Origin: Leucobacter sp. OLIS6
GTDB lineage: Bacteria > Actinomycetota > Actinomycetes > Actinomycetales > Microbacteriaceae
Length of the DNA stretch: 64,000 nt
Direction: 5' to 3'
Assembly (NCBI RefSeq): GCF_002752355.1
Contig: NZ_MRAV01000016.1
Coordinates: 1-64,000, forward strand
Shown here: positions 8,779 to 17,970 of the stretch, one piece after another
Numbering within the stretch: the stretch's first letter is position 1
Layout of the letters: each line of letters starts with the position of its first letter
Position numbers and translations under genes: made by a program
The notes under the pieces: model-generated
Seen by the model: the letters and a program-made list of their open reading frames with translations, nothing else
The model's database searches: none
What the model was told of the DNA's origin: nothing

Positions 8779-9225
8779 TCAGCCGTCTGCGTCGACCCGG
8801 CGCCGGCGCGCCCCGATGATCATGGCAGCGCCGAGCACTCCGCACAGCGGGCGGTAGAAGCGCCGATCCAGCTCGCGGAAGCGCTTACCGGCGGGCGGCA
8901 GCCCCAGCACCGCGAGCGCCGCATCGCCGCCGAACGCGGCCCGCGCCAGCAGCACGGCGCCGCCCGTGCGCCGCATCGCGACGGCGGCGCCGTTCTCGCC
9001 CAGCGCGCCGCCGGCGATCGCGCCCCCGACGAGCGCCGTCGCACCGACGACCGCGGTGGCCGCAGGGTCGGGCAGCGCCGCGGCGTTGCCCACGACCGAC
9101 TCGGCGAGTCGCTTGCGGTTCTTCGCGGGCCAAGATGATCCCGAGGCCCAGGAGAGGTGGAGGGCTCCGACCGCGGTCAGTCCCGTCCATGCGATGAGTC
9201 GTGCGAATCCCGTGAGAGCGCTCAT
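8779..9225 (-). CDS. DUF3995-family small membrane protein
   Basis: A 148-residue integral membrane protein with about four hydrophobic segments: one at the N-terminus (residues 5-25), two central (about 57-78 and 88-108) and one near the end. The N-terminal ALHLSWASGSSWP fits the DUF3995 pattern of His-x-x-Trp followed by a Gly/Trp turn. Function is unknown. It is a single gene with its own TAGGGT -10 box six bases before the ATG and is convergent with the secreted protein. Confidence 0.7.
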   Translation of the reverse strand: MSALTGFARLIAWTGLTAVGALHLSWASGSSWPAKNRKRLAESVVGNAAALPDPAATAVVGATALVGGAIAGGALGENGAAVAMRRTGGAVLLARAAFGGDAALAVLGLPPAGKRFRELDRRFYRPLCGVLGAAMIIGARRRRVDADG

Positions 9226-9231
9226 GCCACC

Positions 9232-9237
9232 ACCCTA
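9232..9237 (-). promoter_or_regulatory. -10 box TAGGGT, leaderless start
   Basis: TAGGGT on the minus strand ends six bases before the ATG at 9225, the spacing expected for a leaderless transcript. No Shine-Dalgarno precedes the gene. Confidence 0.5.
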
Positions 9238-9254
9238 TCCCCCGTCCGGAAACG

Positions 9255-9286
9255 CAGGAGGGCCCGGCTTCCGCCGGGCCCTCCTG
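9255..9286 (-). terminator. Rho-independent-like terminator after glmM
   Basis: A perfect 14-base-pair GC-rich stem (9255-9268 with 9273-9286) with a four-base loop follows the glmM stop. Only a short T-containing stretch (GCGTTTCC) follows it on the minus strand. It separates the rplM-rpsI-glmM unit from the DUF3995 gene. Confidence 0.75.
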
Positions 9287-9320
9287 TCGGGATGATGCGC
9301 GAGCATCAAATCGGGATCGT

Positions 9321-10670
9321 TCAGACCGCGAGGCGTTCCTTCACGACCGCCGCGAGATCGTCGGCGAGCTGCTGCGCCTGATCCACGTGCTCGGCCTCGA
9401 CCATGACGCGAACGACGGGCTCGGTGCCCGACGGGCGGAGCAGCACGCGCCCTTTGGTGCCCAGCACCATCTCGGCCTGCCGCACGGCCTGCTCGAGCAC
9501 GGCATCGCCGTGCACGCCCGTGCGATCGACGCCGCGCACGTTCACGAGCACCTGGGGGTACACGGTCATGCACTTCGCGAGCTCGGAGAGCGGCTTCCCG
9601 GTGCGCGCGATCTCGGCCGCGAGGTGCAGGCCGGTGAGGATCCCGTCGCCGGTCGTCGCGTGCTCGCTCATGATCACGTGCCCGGACTGCTCGCCTCCCA
9701 GCGAGTAGCCGTGGGCATTGATCGCCTCGAGCACGTAGCGATCGCCGACGCCGGTCTCGATCACGTCGATGCCGTTGTCGGACATCGCGAGCTTGAGCCC
9801 CAGGTTCGACATGACGGTGGCGACGAGCGTGTTCTGCTCGAGCTTGCCGCGGCCCGCCATCGAGAGCGCGAGGATCGCCATGATCCGATCGCCGTCGACG
9901 ACCGCGCCGTCGGCGTCGACCGCGAGGCAGCGGTCGGCGTCGCCGTCGTGGGCGATACCGAGATCGGCGCCCGTTGAGCGCACCGTCTCGATGAGCTGCT
10001 CGAGGTGGGTCGAGCCGATCCCGTCGTTGATGTTGAACCCGTCGGGATCGTTACCGATCACCGTGACCTTCGCACCCGCGTCCGAGAAGACCTCGGGCGA
10101 GATACCGGCCGCGGCTCCGTGCGCGCAGTCGAGCACCACGTGCAGACCGTCGAGGCGGACGCCCTCGAGCGTGCCGAGCAGATGGACCACGTAGCGGTCC
10201 TCGGCGTCGGCGAAGCGGCGGATGCGCCCGACCTCACGGCCGGTGGTACCGGCGTGGGGACGCTGCATCGCGGCCTCGATCTCGTCCTCGATCTCGTCGG
10301 CGAGCTTGCGCCCGCCCGCGGCGAAGAACTTGATCCCGTTATCGGGCGCGGGGTTGTGCGAGGCCGAGACCATGACGCCGAAGTCGGCACCGGTGTCGGC
10401 CACGAGGTACGCCGCCGCGGGGGTCGGGATGACTCCCGCGTCGAGCACGTCGACACCGGCCGATGCGAGGCCGGAGGCGACGGCCGCCGCGATGAACTCC
10501 CCGGAGACCCGGGGATCTCGCGCCACGATGGCCGTGGCGCGACGGCTCTCGGTGCGCGCATCGCGCCCGAGAACAAAGGCTGCAGACTGAGCGAGGCCCA
10601 GGGCCAGCTCGGCGGTCACATCGACCCCGGCCAGACCCCGGACCCCGTCCGTGCCAAACAGGCGACCCAT
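9321..10670 (-). CDS. glmM: Phosphoglucosamine mutase GlmM
   Basis: GlmM converts glucosamine-6-phosphate, made by GlmS, to glucosamine-1-phosphate for UDP-GlcNAc. The 449-residue protein has the phosphoserine loop VMVSASHNP (S104), the metal site HDGDADRCL and the phosphate-binding tail [19 protein letters not shown] seven bases before the ATG at 10670 supports the start. It lies 17 bases after rpsI, an actinobacterial arrangement that couples ribosomal-protein and wall-precursor expression. Confidence 0.96.
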   Translation of the reverse strand: MGRLFGTDGVRGLAGVDVTAELALGLAQSAAFVLGRDARTESRRATAIVARDPRVSGEFIAAAVASGLASAGVDVLDAGVIPTPAAAYLVADTGADFGVMVSASHNPAPDNGIKFFAAGGRKLADEIEDEIEAAMQRPHAGTTGREVGRIRRFADAEDRYVVHLLGTLEGVRLDGLHVVLDCAHGAAAGISPEVFSDAGAKVTVIGNDPDGFNINDGIGSTHLEQLIETVRSTGADLGIAHDGDADRCLAVDADGAVVDGDRIMAILALSMAGRGKLEQNTLVATVMSNLGLKLAMSDNGIDVIETGVGDRYVLEAINAHGYSLGGEQSGHVIMSEHATTGDGILTGLHLAAEIARTGKPLSELAKCMTVYPQVLVNVRGVDRTGVHGDAVLEQAVRQAEMVLGTKGRVLLRPSGTEPVVRVMVEAEHVDQAQQLADDLAAVVKERLAV

Positions 10671-10687
10671 TTCGGGACCTTCGGCGC

Positions 10688-11170
10688 TTAACGCTTCGAG
10701 TACTGAGGAGCCTTGCGGGCCTTCTTGAGACCGGCCTTCTTGCGCTCCTTGATTCGGGCGTCGCGGCTCAGGAAGCCGGCCTTCTTCAGGGTCGGGCGGT
10801 TGTGCTCGGCGTCGATCTCGTTGAGCGCGCGAGCGATCGCGAGGCGCAGCGCACCGGCCTGGCCCGAGGGGCCGCCGCCGACGATGCGGGCGATCACGTC
10901 GTACGAGCCGTTCAGCTCGAGCGCGGTGAACGGATCGGTGATCAGCTGCTGGTGCAGCTTGTTCGGGAAGTACTCGGCGAGGTCGCGACCGTTGACGGTC
11001 ATGGTTCCGGTGCCGGGAACGAGGCGCACGCGGGCGATGGCCTGCTTGCGGCGGCCGACGGCTGCACCGGGAACGGTGAGCGCGGGGCGCGGGGTGGAGG
11101 CGACGGCCTGCGAGGCCGGCGTCTCGGTGGTGTAGCTCTCGGGGGCCACGGTCTGCTCTGCAGTGGTCAC
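10688..11170 (-). CDS. rpsI: 30S ribosomal protein S9
   Basis: S9 sits in the 30S head and its C-terminal tail reaches the P-site tRNA; here the tail ends QYSKR, the conserved Ser-Lys-Arg. The 160-residue protein carries an extra N-terminal 35 residues rich in Thr, Ala and Glu before [12 protein letters not shown], common in actinobacteria. The start is GTG. It is cotranscribed with rplM 35 bases upstream. Confidence 0.96.
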   Translation of the reverse strand: MTTAEQTVAPESYTTETPASQAVASTPRPALTVPGAAVGRRKQAIARVRLVPGTGTMTVNGRDLAEYFPNKLHQQLITDPFTALELNGSYDVIARIVGGGPSGQAGALRLAIARALNEIDAEHNRPTLKKAGFLSRDARIKERKKAGLKKARKAPQYSKR

Positions 11171-11205
11171 AGTGTGATGTCCTTCTCTAAAACTCTGGTC
11201 CGCGA

Positions 11206-11652
11206 CTACTGCGCGACCTGGCCGATGGTGTAGGCGGTCGGCTGCTGGGCCGCGTGCGGGTGCTCGGCACCTGCGTAGACCTTCAGCTTGCGGAACTGGT
11301 CGCGGCCGAGCGAGTTCTTCGGGAGCATGCCGCGGATCGCCTTCTCGACGGCGCGCTCCGGGTTCTTCTCGAGCAGCTCGGTGTAGCTGACCGAACGGAG
11401 GCCGCCCGGGTAGCCCGAGTGGCGGTAGGCGCGCTTCTGAGCAGCCTTGTTCGCGGTCAGGACGACCTTGTCGGCGTTGATGATGATCACGTGATCGCCC
11501 ATGTCCATGTGGGGGGCGAAGGTGGTCTTGTGCTTGCCGCGGAGCAGAGCTGCGGCGTGCGAGGCGAGGCGGCCGAGGACCACGTCGGTGGCGTCGATGA
11601 CGAGCCAGTCGTGCTTCTGCTCAGCTGCCTTCGGCGAGTAAGTGCGAGTCAC
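11206..11652 (-). CDS. rplM: 50S ribosomal protein L13
   Basis: L13 is an early 50S assembly protein. The 148-residue sequence has [18 protein letters not shown] and [19 protein letters not shown], both highly conserved. The GTG start at 11652 has only a weak purine stretch upstream. A structured leader and an extended -10 promoter precede it. Downstream are rpsI and glmM. Confidence 0.96.
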   Translation of the reverse strand: MTRTYSPKAAEQKHDWLVIDATDVVLGRLASHAAALLRGKHKTTFAPHMDMGDHVIIINADKVVLTANKAAQKRAYRHSGYPGGLRSVSYTELLEKNPERAVEKAIRGMLPKNSLGRDQFRKLKVYAGAEHPHAAQQPTAYTIGQVAQ

Positions 11653-11776
11653 TGTCGTGCTGCTTTCTGTCGAAATGGAGGTGTTCGTGGATCCCGCTCC
11701 GGACGGTTCGCGGCGTGCCGCGAGCCGGGAATGGAGGGCTCACATTCGGGCATGCGCTGCAGGCAGCGCGCACCAA
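11653..11776 (-). ncRNA. Structured rplM 5' leader
   Basis: About 124 bases lie between the predicted transcription start and rplM. Two stem-loops are visible: GCGCTG/CAGCGC (11754-11759 with 11764-11769) and TCGCGGC/GCCGCGA (11708-11714 with 11717-11723). L13 leaders regulate rplM-rpsI in Firmicutes; whether this one acts similarly is inference. Confidence 0.4.
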
Positions 11777-11782
11777 GGGTCT

Positions 11783-11791
11783 ACTTTAGCA
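11783..11791 (-). promoter_or_regulatory. Extended -10 promoter of rplM
   Basis: The minus strand reads TGCTAAAGT, an extended -10 (TGN-TANNNT) about 130 bases before rplM. No clear -35 is seen, which is acceptable for an extended -10 promoter. It lies just past the truA stop, making rplM-rpsI-glmM a separate transcription unit. Confidence 0.55.
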
Positions 11792-11817
11792 CAGGCCGCC
11801 GCTTCGAGCCCCTCGGA

Positions 11818-12651
11818 TCAGTCGAGCGCTTCCCGCCTCGCCCGCGTCTGCTCGGCGCGATCCGCGAGCAGGCCGGCCTCGGGGTACGCGATCTCCTCGA
11901 GCGAGAGCCCGTGCGCCGGCATCACCGTGAACCGGCTCGACCGCTCCCGCGCGTCCCGAAGGCGCACGAGCTCCGCCAGGTCCATGCGCCCGTGCCCGAC
12001 CGCGACCACAGCCCCGACCAGGGCTCGCACCATCGAGTGGCAGAACGCGTCCGCCTCGATCCGGGCGGCATAGGCGCCGTCCTCGGTCTCGCGCCACTCG
12101 AAGACGAGCAGATCGCGCACGGCGGTCGCGCCCTCCCGCGCCTTGCAGAAGGTCGTGAAGTCGTTCAGTCCGAGCAGTTCGTCGGCAGCCACCTGCATGG
12201 CCGCGAGATCCAGCTCCCGCGGGATCTCGGCCGTGTATCGCGCACTCAGCGGATCGCGCCGGGCGTTCGCGCCGCGCACCCGGTACTCGTAACGCCTGCG
12301 CAGCGCCGAGAATCGCGCATCGAAGCCCTCGGGTGCTTCGTGCACCGAGTGCACGACCAGATCCGGCGCGCTCCGGCGCAGTACCCCGTTGACCTTTCGG
12401 GTGCGCAGCCGTGAGTCCCCGCCCCACTTCGCGACCCCGGCTGCGTCGACGTCGAGGTGCGCCACCTGTCCGCGCGCGTGCACGCCCGCGTCGGTGCGGC
12501 CGCCGACCGTGAGGCGCACCGCGGCGGGTTCGACGTGCAGCAGCACCGCGATCGCGGACTCCAGCTCGGCCTGCGCGGTACGCAGCCCAGGCTGGGTGGC
12601 CCAACCGTGGAAATCGGTACCGTCGTAGGCGAGGTCGAGACGCAAACGCAT
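11818..12651 (-). CDS. truA: tRNA pseudouridine(38-40) synthase TruA
   Basis: TruA makes pseudouridine at positions 38-40 of tRNA anticodon arms. The 277-residue protein has the catalytic Asp in TVGGRTDAGVHARGQ and the C-terminal FCHSMVRALVGAVVAVG. The ATG at 12651 has no usable ribosome binding site. A CAGGAT hexamer ends six bases upstream, suggesting a leaderless message. It is read divergently from the O-acetyltransferase gene. Confidence 0.95.
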   Translation of the reverse strand: MRLRLDLAYDGTDFHGWATQPGLRTAQAELESAIAVLLHVEPAAVRLTVGGRTDAGVHARGQVAHLDVDAAGVAKWGGDSRLRTRKVNGVLRRSAPDLVVHSVHEAPEGFDARFSALRRRYEYRVRGANARRDPLSARYTAEIPRELDLAAMQVAADELLGLNDFTTFCKAREGATAVRDLLVFEWRETEDGAYAARIEADAFCHSMVRALVGAVVAVGHGRMDLAELVRLRDARERSSRFTVMPAHGLSLEEIAYPEAGLLADRAEQTRARREALD

Positions 12652-12657
12652 GCTCCG

Positions 12658-12663
12658 ATCCTG
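12658..12663 (-). promoter_or_regulatory. -10-like CAGGAT before truA
   Basis: CAGGAT on the minus strand ends six bases before the truA ATG, the same spacing as the TANNNT boxes of other genes here. The first base departs from consensus. Confidence 0.35.
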
Positions 12664-12770
12664 CCAGACGGATCACGCCGGGACCGCGCACGGACGGCTT
12701 GTCGGCGCCCTCGCGTAGACTGAGGGCGACTCCGTCGGGCGGCATCGGTCCGCCCGCCATCTCGGTATCG

Positions 12771-14651
12771 ATGACTGCACCACCTCCTGCCTCCGTTTCC
12801 GCGCGCCCCGGCGCGCGGCTCGGCGCTCCCCGCTCCAGCGGCTGGTTCGGCGGCCTCGACGGCCTCCGCGCGATCGCCGTCGCGCTGGTCGTCGTCTACC
12901 ATCTGTTCCCCGGCGTCCTGCGCGGCGGCTTCATCGGGGTCGATGTCTTCTTCGCCATCAGCGGCTTCCTCATCACCTCCCTCCTGCTGCGCGAGGCCGA
13001 CCGCAGCGGCACGATCCGCCTGGGCCGCTTCTGGCGCAGGCGAGCCAGACGACTGCTCCCCGCGCTCGGCGCGGCCCTGCTCATCTGCACCGCCGCGGCC
13101 CTCGCGGTCGGTCGTGACGCGCTCGTGGGCATCGGCGGGCAGCTCCTGGGCGCTGCGTTCTTCGTCAGCAACTGGGTCTACACCGCGACCGGGGTCGACT
13201 ACTTCGCCAAGGACGCGCCGGAGCTGTTCCGCAACACCTGGTCGCTCTCGATCGAGGAGCAGTTCTACGTCGTCCTGCCCCTCCTGCTGCTCCTGCTGCT
13301 CCGTCGGGCGAAGCGCAGCACCGCATTCGTGCTGCTGCTCGCCCTCGGGGCGGCCTCGGCGGTCTGGATGGCGGTGCTCGCGCTCACCGGCGCTCCCGCG
13401 ACGCGCGTCTACTTCGGCTCCGACACCCACGTCTTCGGCCTGCTGCTCGGGGCGGCTCTCGCACTGCGGATGTACCGGCCCGAACAGCTCGGCATCGTCG
13501 CGAGCGTACCCGGTCGCCCCGCGCAACTCCGCCTGCTCGCGATCTCGGGAGGCGGACTCGCGGTCCTGATCTGGCTCGCCTGCGTCCTGCGAGAGGGTTC
13601 CGTCGAGAGCTTCGCGGGCGGCATCCAGCTCGCCACAGCGGCCTCGCTCGCGGTGGTCGCCGCGGTCACCCGTCCCGGCGCCTGGCTCGGACGGGCGCTC
13701 GACGTCGCCCCGCTGCGCTGGATCGGCGCGCGTTCGTACGGCATCTACCTCTGGCACTGGCCAGTCTGGGTGCTCGGTGCCGAGCTGATGGGGCCGGAAG
13801 GCCGAACGGGCGCCGGAGTCTGGACGCTCGGCGTCGGGGTCCTGCTCATCACGGTCGCGTGCGCGACGCTCTCGTACCGGTACCTGGAGCTCCCGGTGCG
13901 GGCGCTCGGCCTGCGCCGTTCCTTCGGCCTGCTGCTCAGTCCTGCACAGGGCAGCTTACGTCGACGCCGGATCGCGTCCGCCGTCCTCGTGCTGCTGCTC
14001 CTGACCGTGCCCGCCGTCACGATCGCGGTCGCCACCGCCCCGAGCCGCAGCAGCTCCGCGGAAGCGATCCTGCGCGGACAGGAAGCCCTGCGGAAGAAGA
14101 AAGCGACTCCCCCGCCCGCTGCGGCCGCCTCGTCGAAGCCGGTCGGCGGCGACATCACGGCCGTCGGGGACTCGGTCATGCTCGCCAGTTCGCCCGAGCT
14201 CGAGACGCGATACCCGGGGATCTCCATCGACGCGGAGGTATCGCGCGGACTCGGTGCCGGTCTCGGCATCGTCGAGGATCTCGCGAAGCGCGGCGAGCTG
14301 CGGCGCGTGCTCGTCGTCGGCCTCGGAACCAACGGTCCCGTGCTCGACGACGACCTCGCCCGGTTGCGGACCGTCGCCGGCACCCGCCAGCTCGTGCTGG
14401 TCAACGCCCACGCGGACCGGGACTGGATCCCCGGCGTGAACGCGGACCTGCAGAAGTTCGCCGCGCAGCACCGCGGGGTCGTCGTCGCCGACTGGAACGC
14501 CGCGATCACGCCGCGACCGGAACTGCTGGCGGGCGACGGGATCCATCCGGAACCCGAGGGCGGTACCCGCTACGCGGACGCCGTGGCGAAGGCCGTCACC
14601 GCTCTGCAGCAACCCGACGAAGCGATCGGCTTCGGCGCACCGCGGCGATAG
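12771..14651 (+). CDS. OatA-type O-acetyltransferase (acyltransferase 3 plus SGNH domain)
   Basis: A 626-residue membrane enzyme of the OafA/YrhL/OatA group, likely O-acetylating peptidoglycan or a surface polysaccharide. Residues about 25-390 form the multi-spanning acyltransferase-3 domain, starting GLDGLRAIAVALVVVYHLFPG with catalytic-type His, then FFAISGFLIT and RNTWSLSIEEQFYVVLP. A last membrane helix and a charged linker lead to an extracellular SGNH-like domain from about residue 460, with AVGDSVM, GLGTNG and DGIHPEP supplying Ser, Asn, Asp and His. The ATG at 12771 gives the family's usual short N-terminus. Whether it confers lysozyme resistance is inference. Confidence 0.88.
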   Translation: MTAPPPASVSARPGARLGAPRSSGWFGGLDGLRAIAVALVVVYHLFPGVLRGGFIGVDVFFAISGFLITSLLLREADRSGTIRLGRFWRRRARRLLPALGAALLICTAAALAVGRDALVGIGGQLLGAAFFVSNWVYTATGVDYFAKDAPELFRNTWSLSIEEQFYVVLPLLLLLLLRRAKRSTAFVLLLALGAASAVWMAVLALTGAPATRVYFGSDTHVFGLLLGAALALRMYRPEQLGIVASVPGRPAQLRLLAISGGGLAVLIWLACVLREGSVESFAGGIQLATAASLAVVAAVTRPGAWLGRALDVAPLRWIGARSYGIYLWHWPVWVLGAELMGPEGRTGAGVWTLGVGVLLITVACATLSYRYLELPVRALGLRRSFGLLLSPAQGSLRRRRIASAVLVLLLLTVPAVTIAVATAPSRSSSAEAILRGQEALRKKKATPPPAAAASSKPVGGDITAVGDSVMLASSPELETRYPGISIDAEVSRGLGAGLGIVEDLAKRGELRRVLVVGLGTNGPVLDDDLARLRTVAGTRQLVLVNAHADRDWIPGVNADLQKFAAQHRGVVVADWNAAITPRPELLAGDGIHPEPEGGTRYADAVAKAVTALQQPDEAIGFGAPRR

Positions 14652-14718
14652 GTTCCGTCACCGGCCGGCCTCCCTGCGGTGTCGACCTGCCACGGGACTG
14701 ATTTCGAGCCCGGAAACA

Positions 14719-14758
14719 CGGAAGCGCCCCGCCGTGCGAACACGGCGGGGCGCTTCCG
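14719..14758. terminator. Terminator of the alpha operon (after rplQ)
   Basis: A perfect 18-base-pair stem (14719-14736 with 14741-14758) with a CGAA loop lies between the convergent ends of the O-acetyltransferase gene and rplQ. On the minus strand it is followed by TGTTTCC. It can act in both directions and marks the end of the long ribosomal-protein cluster. Confidence 0.85.
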
Positions 14759-14772
14759 AGAAGCAGAGGGCC

Positions 14773-15264
14773 TTACTCGGCCTTCTCCTCGGTTGCCTCG
14801 GCTGCGGGCGCCTCGGCCTCGACCTCAGCGGCCTCGGTCTCGGCGACCTCGGCAGCGGGCTCCTCGACCTTGGCGGCCTTCTTGGCGGCCTTCGGCTTCG
14901 GGTTGACGGGCTCGAGCACGAGCTCGATCACTGCGAGGGGAGCATTGTCGCCCTTGCGGAAACCGGTCTTGATGATGCGGGTGTAGCCGCCCTCGCGGTT
15001 CTCGACCTGCGGCGCGATCTCGGTGAAGAGCTCGTGAACGACCGACTTGTCGAGGATCTGACGCATCACGCGACGGCGAGCGTGCAGGTCGCCGCGCTTC
15101 GCGAAGGTGACCAGGCGCTCGGCGACCGGCTGCAGGCGCTTGGCCTTGGTCTCGGTCGTCTGGATCCGCTTGTGCTCGAAGAGCTGCGAAGCGAGCTGGT
15201 TGAGCATCAGGCGCTCGTGGGTGGGTCCGCCTCCGAGGCGGCGGCCCTTGGTGGGCTTAGGCAT
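14773..15264 (-). CDS. rplQ: 50S ribosomal protein L17
   Basis: L17 lines the outside of the 50S exit tunnel. The 163-residue protein starts [20 protein letters not shown]. The conserved core ends near residue 118. The last 45 residues are an actinobacterial-type tail of Ala, Glu, Lys and Val, acidic at the very end and probably disordered. It is the last gene of the S10-spc-alpha cluster, after rpoA. Confidence 0.96.
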   Translation of the reverse strand: MPKPTKGRRLGGGPTHERLMLNQLASQLFEHKRIQTTETKAKRLQPVAERLVTFAKRGDLHARRRVMRQILDKSVVHELFTEIAPQVENREGGYTRIIKTGFRKGDNAPLAVIELVLEPVNPKPKAAKKAAKVEEPAAEVAETEAAEVEAEAPAAEATEEKAE

Positions 15265-15311
15265 TGGTTACTCCAGTGGAAAAATGAACGGTCGGGCGAA
15301 CGCCGGCCGAA

Positions 15312-16298
15312 TTAGTTGGCGTCGTCTTCGTAGCTGTAGAACTGCGCGCCGTCGAAACCGGGCACGGCGTCCTTCAGCGAGAGGCCCATCTCGGTGAGCT
15401 TGTCGCGCACCTCGAAGACGGACTTCTGACCGAAGTTGCGGATGTTCATGAGCTGCGCCTCGGAGAGAGCGACGAGCTCGCTGACGGTGTTGATCCCCTC
15501 GCGCTTGAGGCAGTTGTAGCTGCGCACCGAGAGATCGAGATCCTCGATCGGGATCGAGAGCTCCCCGTCGGAGACCGCGTCGACCGGCGCGGGGCCGATC
15601 TCGACGCCCTCGGCGGCGGTGTTGAGCTCGCGAGCCAGGCCGAACAGCTCCACCAGCGTCGAACCGGCCGACGCGATCGCGTCGCGCGGGCTGATCGCGG
15701 GCTTCGACTCGACATCGACCACGAGGCGGTCGAAGTCGGTGCGCTCACCGGCACGAGTCGCCTCGACGCGGTAGGTCACCTTGAGCACGGGCGAGTAGAT
15801 CGAGTCGACCGGAATACGGCCGACCTCGGCGTCCTCGTTGCGGTTCTGAGCCGCCGAGACGTAGCCGCGGCCACGCTCGATGGTCAGCTCGAGCTCGAAC
15901 TGAGCCGTGTCGCTGAGCGTCGCGATGACGAGCTCGGGGTTGTGCACCTCGACACCGGCCGGAGCCGAAATGTCTGCAGCGGTCACCTCGCCGGCGCCCG
16001 TCTTGCGGAGGTACGCCGTGATCGGCTCGTCGTGCTCGCTCGAGACGACGAGATCCTTGATGTTGAGGATGATCTCGGTGACGTCCTCGGTCACGCCGGG
16101 GATCGTCGTGAACTCGTGTGCAACGCCCTCGAAGCGCACGCTGGTCACAGCGGCACCCGGGATCGAGGACAGCAGGGTGCGACGCAGCGAGTTACCGAGC
16201 GTGTAGCCGAAGCCCGGCTCCAGGGGCTCGATGACGAAACGCGAACGGAACTCGGAGATGGAATCTTCAGTCAGAGTGGGTCGCTGTGCAATCAGCAC
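15312..16298 (-). CDS. rpoA: RNA polymerase alpha subunit
   Basis: RpoA dimerises to seed polymerase assembly and its C-terminal domain binds UP elements and activators. The 328-residue protein has the assembly domain with [20 protein letters not shown], and the helix-hairpin-helix C-terminal domain with [19 protein letters not shown]. The start is GTG at 16298 with AAAGGA ten bases upstream. rpsD, which precedes rpoA in many bacteria, is absent; two GC hairpins fill that gap. Confidence 0.97.
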   Translation of the reverse strand: MLIAQRPTLTEDSISEFRSRFVIEPLEPGFGYTLGNSLRRTLLSSIPGAAVTSVRFEGVAHEFTTIPGVTEDVTEIILNIKDLVVSSEHDEPITAYLRKTGAGEVTAADISAPAGVEVHNPELVIATLSDTAQFELELTIERGRGYVSAAQNRNEDAEVGRIPVDSIYSPVLKVTYRVEATRAGERTDFDRLVVDVESKPAISPRDAIASAGSTLVELFGLARELNTAAEGVEIGPAPVDAVSDGELSIPIEDLDLSVRSYNCLKREGINTVSELVALSEAQLMNIRNFGQKSVFEVRDKLTEMGLSLKDAVPGFDGAQFYSYEDDAN

Positions 16299-16322
16299 TG
16301 TGTGTGGTCCTTTCGCTGGAGT

Positions 16323-16333
16323 CCGCTATATGA
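16323..16333 (-). repeat. 11-mer shared by the rpoA and rpoB leaders
   Basis: TCATATAGCGG (minus strand) lies 25 bases before the rpoA start and occurs again, identical and on the same strand, at 49283-49293 ahead of rpoB. Its function is unknown; TATAGC could be a weak -10. Confidence 0.5.
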
Positions 16334-16370
16334 CTCATGCGGGATCTGGTCTGAGCCAGGGGGATGGGGT

Positions 16371-16416
16371 GCCGCCCGTCGGGCGGCAGTCGCGCCGGCC
16401 GGAGCCGGCGCGACTG
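16371..16416 (-). terminator. Tandem hairpins between rpsK and rpoA
   Basis: A perfect 13-base-pair stem with CGGA loop (16387-16399 with 16404-16416) directly follows the rpsK stop. A second stem, GCCGCCC/GGGCGGC (16371-16377 with 16381-16387), follows. No U-tract is present, so this is more likely an attenuator or RNA-processing and stability element than a full terminator. Confidence 0.6.
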
Positions 16417-16421
16417 TCGGC

Positions 16422-16820
16422 TCAGACGCGGCGACGCTTCGGCGGACGGCAGCCGTTGTGCGTCTGCGGGGTCACGTCGTTGATCGACCCGACCTCGAGA
16501 CCGGCGGCCTGCAGCGAGCGGATCGCGGTCTCGCGACCCGAGCCCGGGCCCTTGACGAAAACGTCGACCTTCTTCATGCCGTGCTCCTGCGCCTTGCGGG
16601 CAGCGTTCTCGGCGGCGAGCTGTGCGGCGAAGGGCGTCGACTTGCGCGAGCCCTTGAAACCGACGCCACCCGAGGAGGCCCAGCTGATCACGGCACCGGT
16701 GGTGTCGGTGATCGAGACGATCGTGTTGTTGAAGGTCGACTTGATGTGGGCCTGACCCACGACGACGTTCTTCTTGTCCTTGCGACGCGGCTTACGAGCC
16801 GCGGACTTCGGTGCAGCCAT
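16422..16820 (-). CDS. rpsK: 30S ribosomal protein S11
   Basis: S11 forms part of the 30S platform near the mRNA exit. The 132-residue protein has [18 protein letters not shown] and [18 protein letters not shown], both conserved, and a basic C-terminus ending KRRRV. It lies 45 bases after rpsM and before rpoA. Confidence 0.96.
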   Translation of the reverse strand: MAAPKSAARKPRRKDKKNVVVGQAHIKSTFNNTIVSITDTTGAVISWASSGGVGFKGSRKSTPFAAQLAAENAARKAQEHGMKKVDVFVKGPGSGRETAIRSLQAAGLEVGSINDVTPQTHNGCRPPKRRRV

Positions 16821-16865
16821 TGACTGTTCTCCTGAAACCTATGTGTGTGGTCGCGCTGACCGGGA

Positions 16866-17234
16866 TTACTTCTTCTTACCGGCGACGGTGCGCTTCGGGC
16901 CCTTGCGGGTACGAGCGTTCGTCTTGGTGCGCTGACCGTGCACGGGCAGGCCCTTGCGGTGGCGGAGGCCCTGGTAGCTGCCGATCTCGACCTTGCGGCG
17001 GATGTCGGCGGCGACCTCGCGGCGGAGGTCGCCCTCAACCTTGTAGTTGCCCTCGATGTAGTCGCGGAGCAGGACGAGCTGATCGTCGCTGAGGTCCTTG
17101 ACGCGGATGTTGCCATCGATGCCGGTGTCGGCGAGGGTCTTGAGCGCGCGGGTGCGGCCCACGCCGTAGATGTACGTGAGTGCGATCTCAACGCGCTTTT
17201 CACGCGGGATGTCGACTCCTGCGAGACGTGCCAT
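16866..17234 (-). CDS. rpsM: 30S ribosomal protein S13
   Basis: S13 contacts tRNA and the 50S subunit from the 30S head. The start chosen, ATG at 17234, gives [19 protein letters not shown], the usual N-terminus, and 122 residues. A longer reading upstream lacks family similarity. The C-terminal tail is Lys/Arg-rich and contacts P-site tRNA. Confidence 0.96.
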   Translation of the reverse strand: MARLAGVDIPREKRVEIALTYIYGVGRTRALKTLADTGIDGNIRVKDLSDDQLVLLRDYIEGNYKVEGDLRREVAADIRRKVEIGSYQGLRHRKGLPVHGQRTKTNARTRKGPKRTVAGKKK

Positions 17235-17273
17235 TCTGGCTCTCCTTAGCGGAAGTGGAGGTGTGGTGCGCAT

Positions 17274-17308
17274 CGGGGGTTCGGGCCTCCGACCCGAGGT
17301 GTCCCCCG
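17274..17308 (-). other. Intercistronic hairpin between rpmJ and rpsM
   Basis: In the 222-base gap between rpmJ and rpsM, CGGGGG (17274-17279) pairs with CCCCCG (17303-17308), enclosing TCGGG/CCCGA (17281-17285 with 17293-17297). The rest of the gap holds no gene and no convincing promoter. Confidence 0.45.
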
Positions 17309-17456
17309 CACCGAAGCCGGCGTGCTGCCGACCGTCGTGCGAGATCTTCGATGCGCTTGTGGGTCCTCCTGCGAACCGGGTTCGGTCGCAGGATTCGTAT
17401 TCAGTTGCGTGTGATCGGGGCCTGGGACCCCGGAGCAGCCCTGCCGGGCGCCGGGA

Positions 17457-17570
17457 CTAGCCCTGGCGCTGCTTGTGGCGGGGGTTCTCGCAGATCACCA
17501 TGACGCGGCCGTGGCGACGGATCACGCGGCACTTGTCGCAGATCTTCTTGACGCTGGGCTTGACCTTCAT
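17457..17570 (-). CDS. rpmJ: 50S ribosomal protein L36
   Basis: A 37-residue protein, [18 protein letters not shown] and onward, ending KQRQG. It is the zinc-binding (C+) form of L36: Cys11, Cys14, Cys27 and His32 match the Zn ribbon. It lies between infA and rpsM, its normal place in the alpha operon. Confidence 0.95.
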   Translation of the reverse strand: MKVKPSVKKICDKCRVIRRHGRVMVICENPRHKQRQG

Positions 17571-17641
17571 GATGTTTCCTTTACGTGGTTCGCTGTCCTC
17601 GTGCTCGCGGGGTGCCGCGAGCCGTTACTTCGGAGCGATCC

Positions 17642-17863
17642 TCAGCGGTAGCGGTAGACGATCCGGCCGCGGGTCAGATCGTAGGGGGTCAGCTCAACGA
17701 CCACGCGATCCTCGGGGAGGATGCGGATGTAGTGCTGACGCATCTTGCCCGAGATGTGGGCGAGCACCTTGTGTCCGTTGGTCAGCTCAACGCGGAACAT
17801 CGCGTTGGGCAGAGCCTCGATCACCTGGCCCTCGATCTCGATGACGCCGTCTTTTTTGGCCAT
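17642..17863 (-). CDS. infA: Translation initiation factor IF-1
   Basis: IF-1 blocks the ribosomal A site during initiation. The start ATG at 17863 gives [20 protein letters not shown] and 73 residues, an OB-fold of standard length ending RGRIVYRYR. Upstream are its own promoter and a leader stem-loop, so infA probably begins a separate transcript covering rpmJ, rpsM, rpsK, rpoA and rplQ. Confidence 0.97.
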   Translation of the reverse strand: MAKKDGVIEIEGQVIEALPNAMFRVELTNGHKVLAHISGKMRQHYIRILPEDRVVVELTPYDLTRGRIVYRYR

Positions 17864-17912
17864 AGCCTCACTATCGCTTCGGTGGGTATTCACTCGTCTT
17901 GCGAATGCCGAA

Positions 17913-17953
17913 CGCCTCGTTCAAACCCTCGGATGAGAACACGAAACGAGGCG
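17913..17953 (-). promoter_or_regulatory. Stem-loop in the infA leader
   Basis: CGCCTCGTT (17913-17921) pairs with AACGAGGCG (17945-17953), nine base pairs with a 23-base loop, inside the roughly 100-base leader between the infA promoter and start codon. Function is unknown. Confidence 0.45.
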
Positions 17954-17970
17954 CAAGGCACCAAAGAGAA

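Noticed and set aside
12699-12721. Promoter TTGTCG ... TAGACT ahead of the O-acetyltransferase gene
   Set aside because: The boxes are only 11 bases apart, too close for a sigma-70-type promoter. TAGACT alone is not enough.
12246-13757. A 503-codon minus-strand frame overlapping the O-acetyltransferase gene and part of truA
   Set aside because: Glu/Arg/Gly-rich with no motif, and the opposite strand has clear acyltransferase and TruA signatures.
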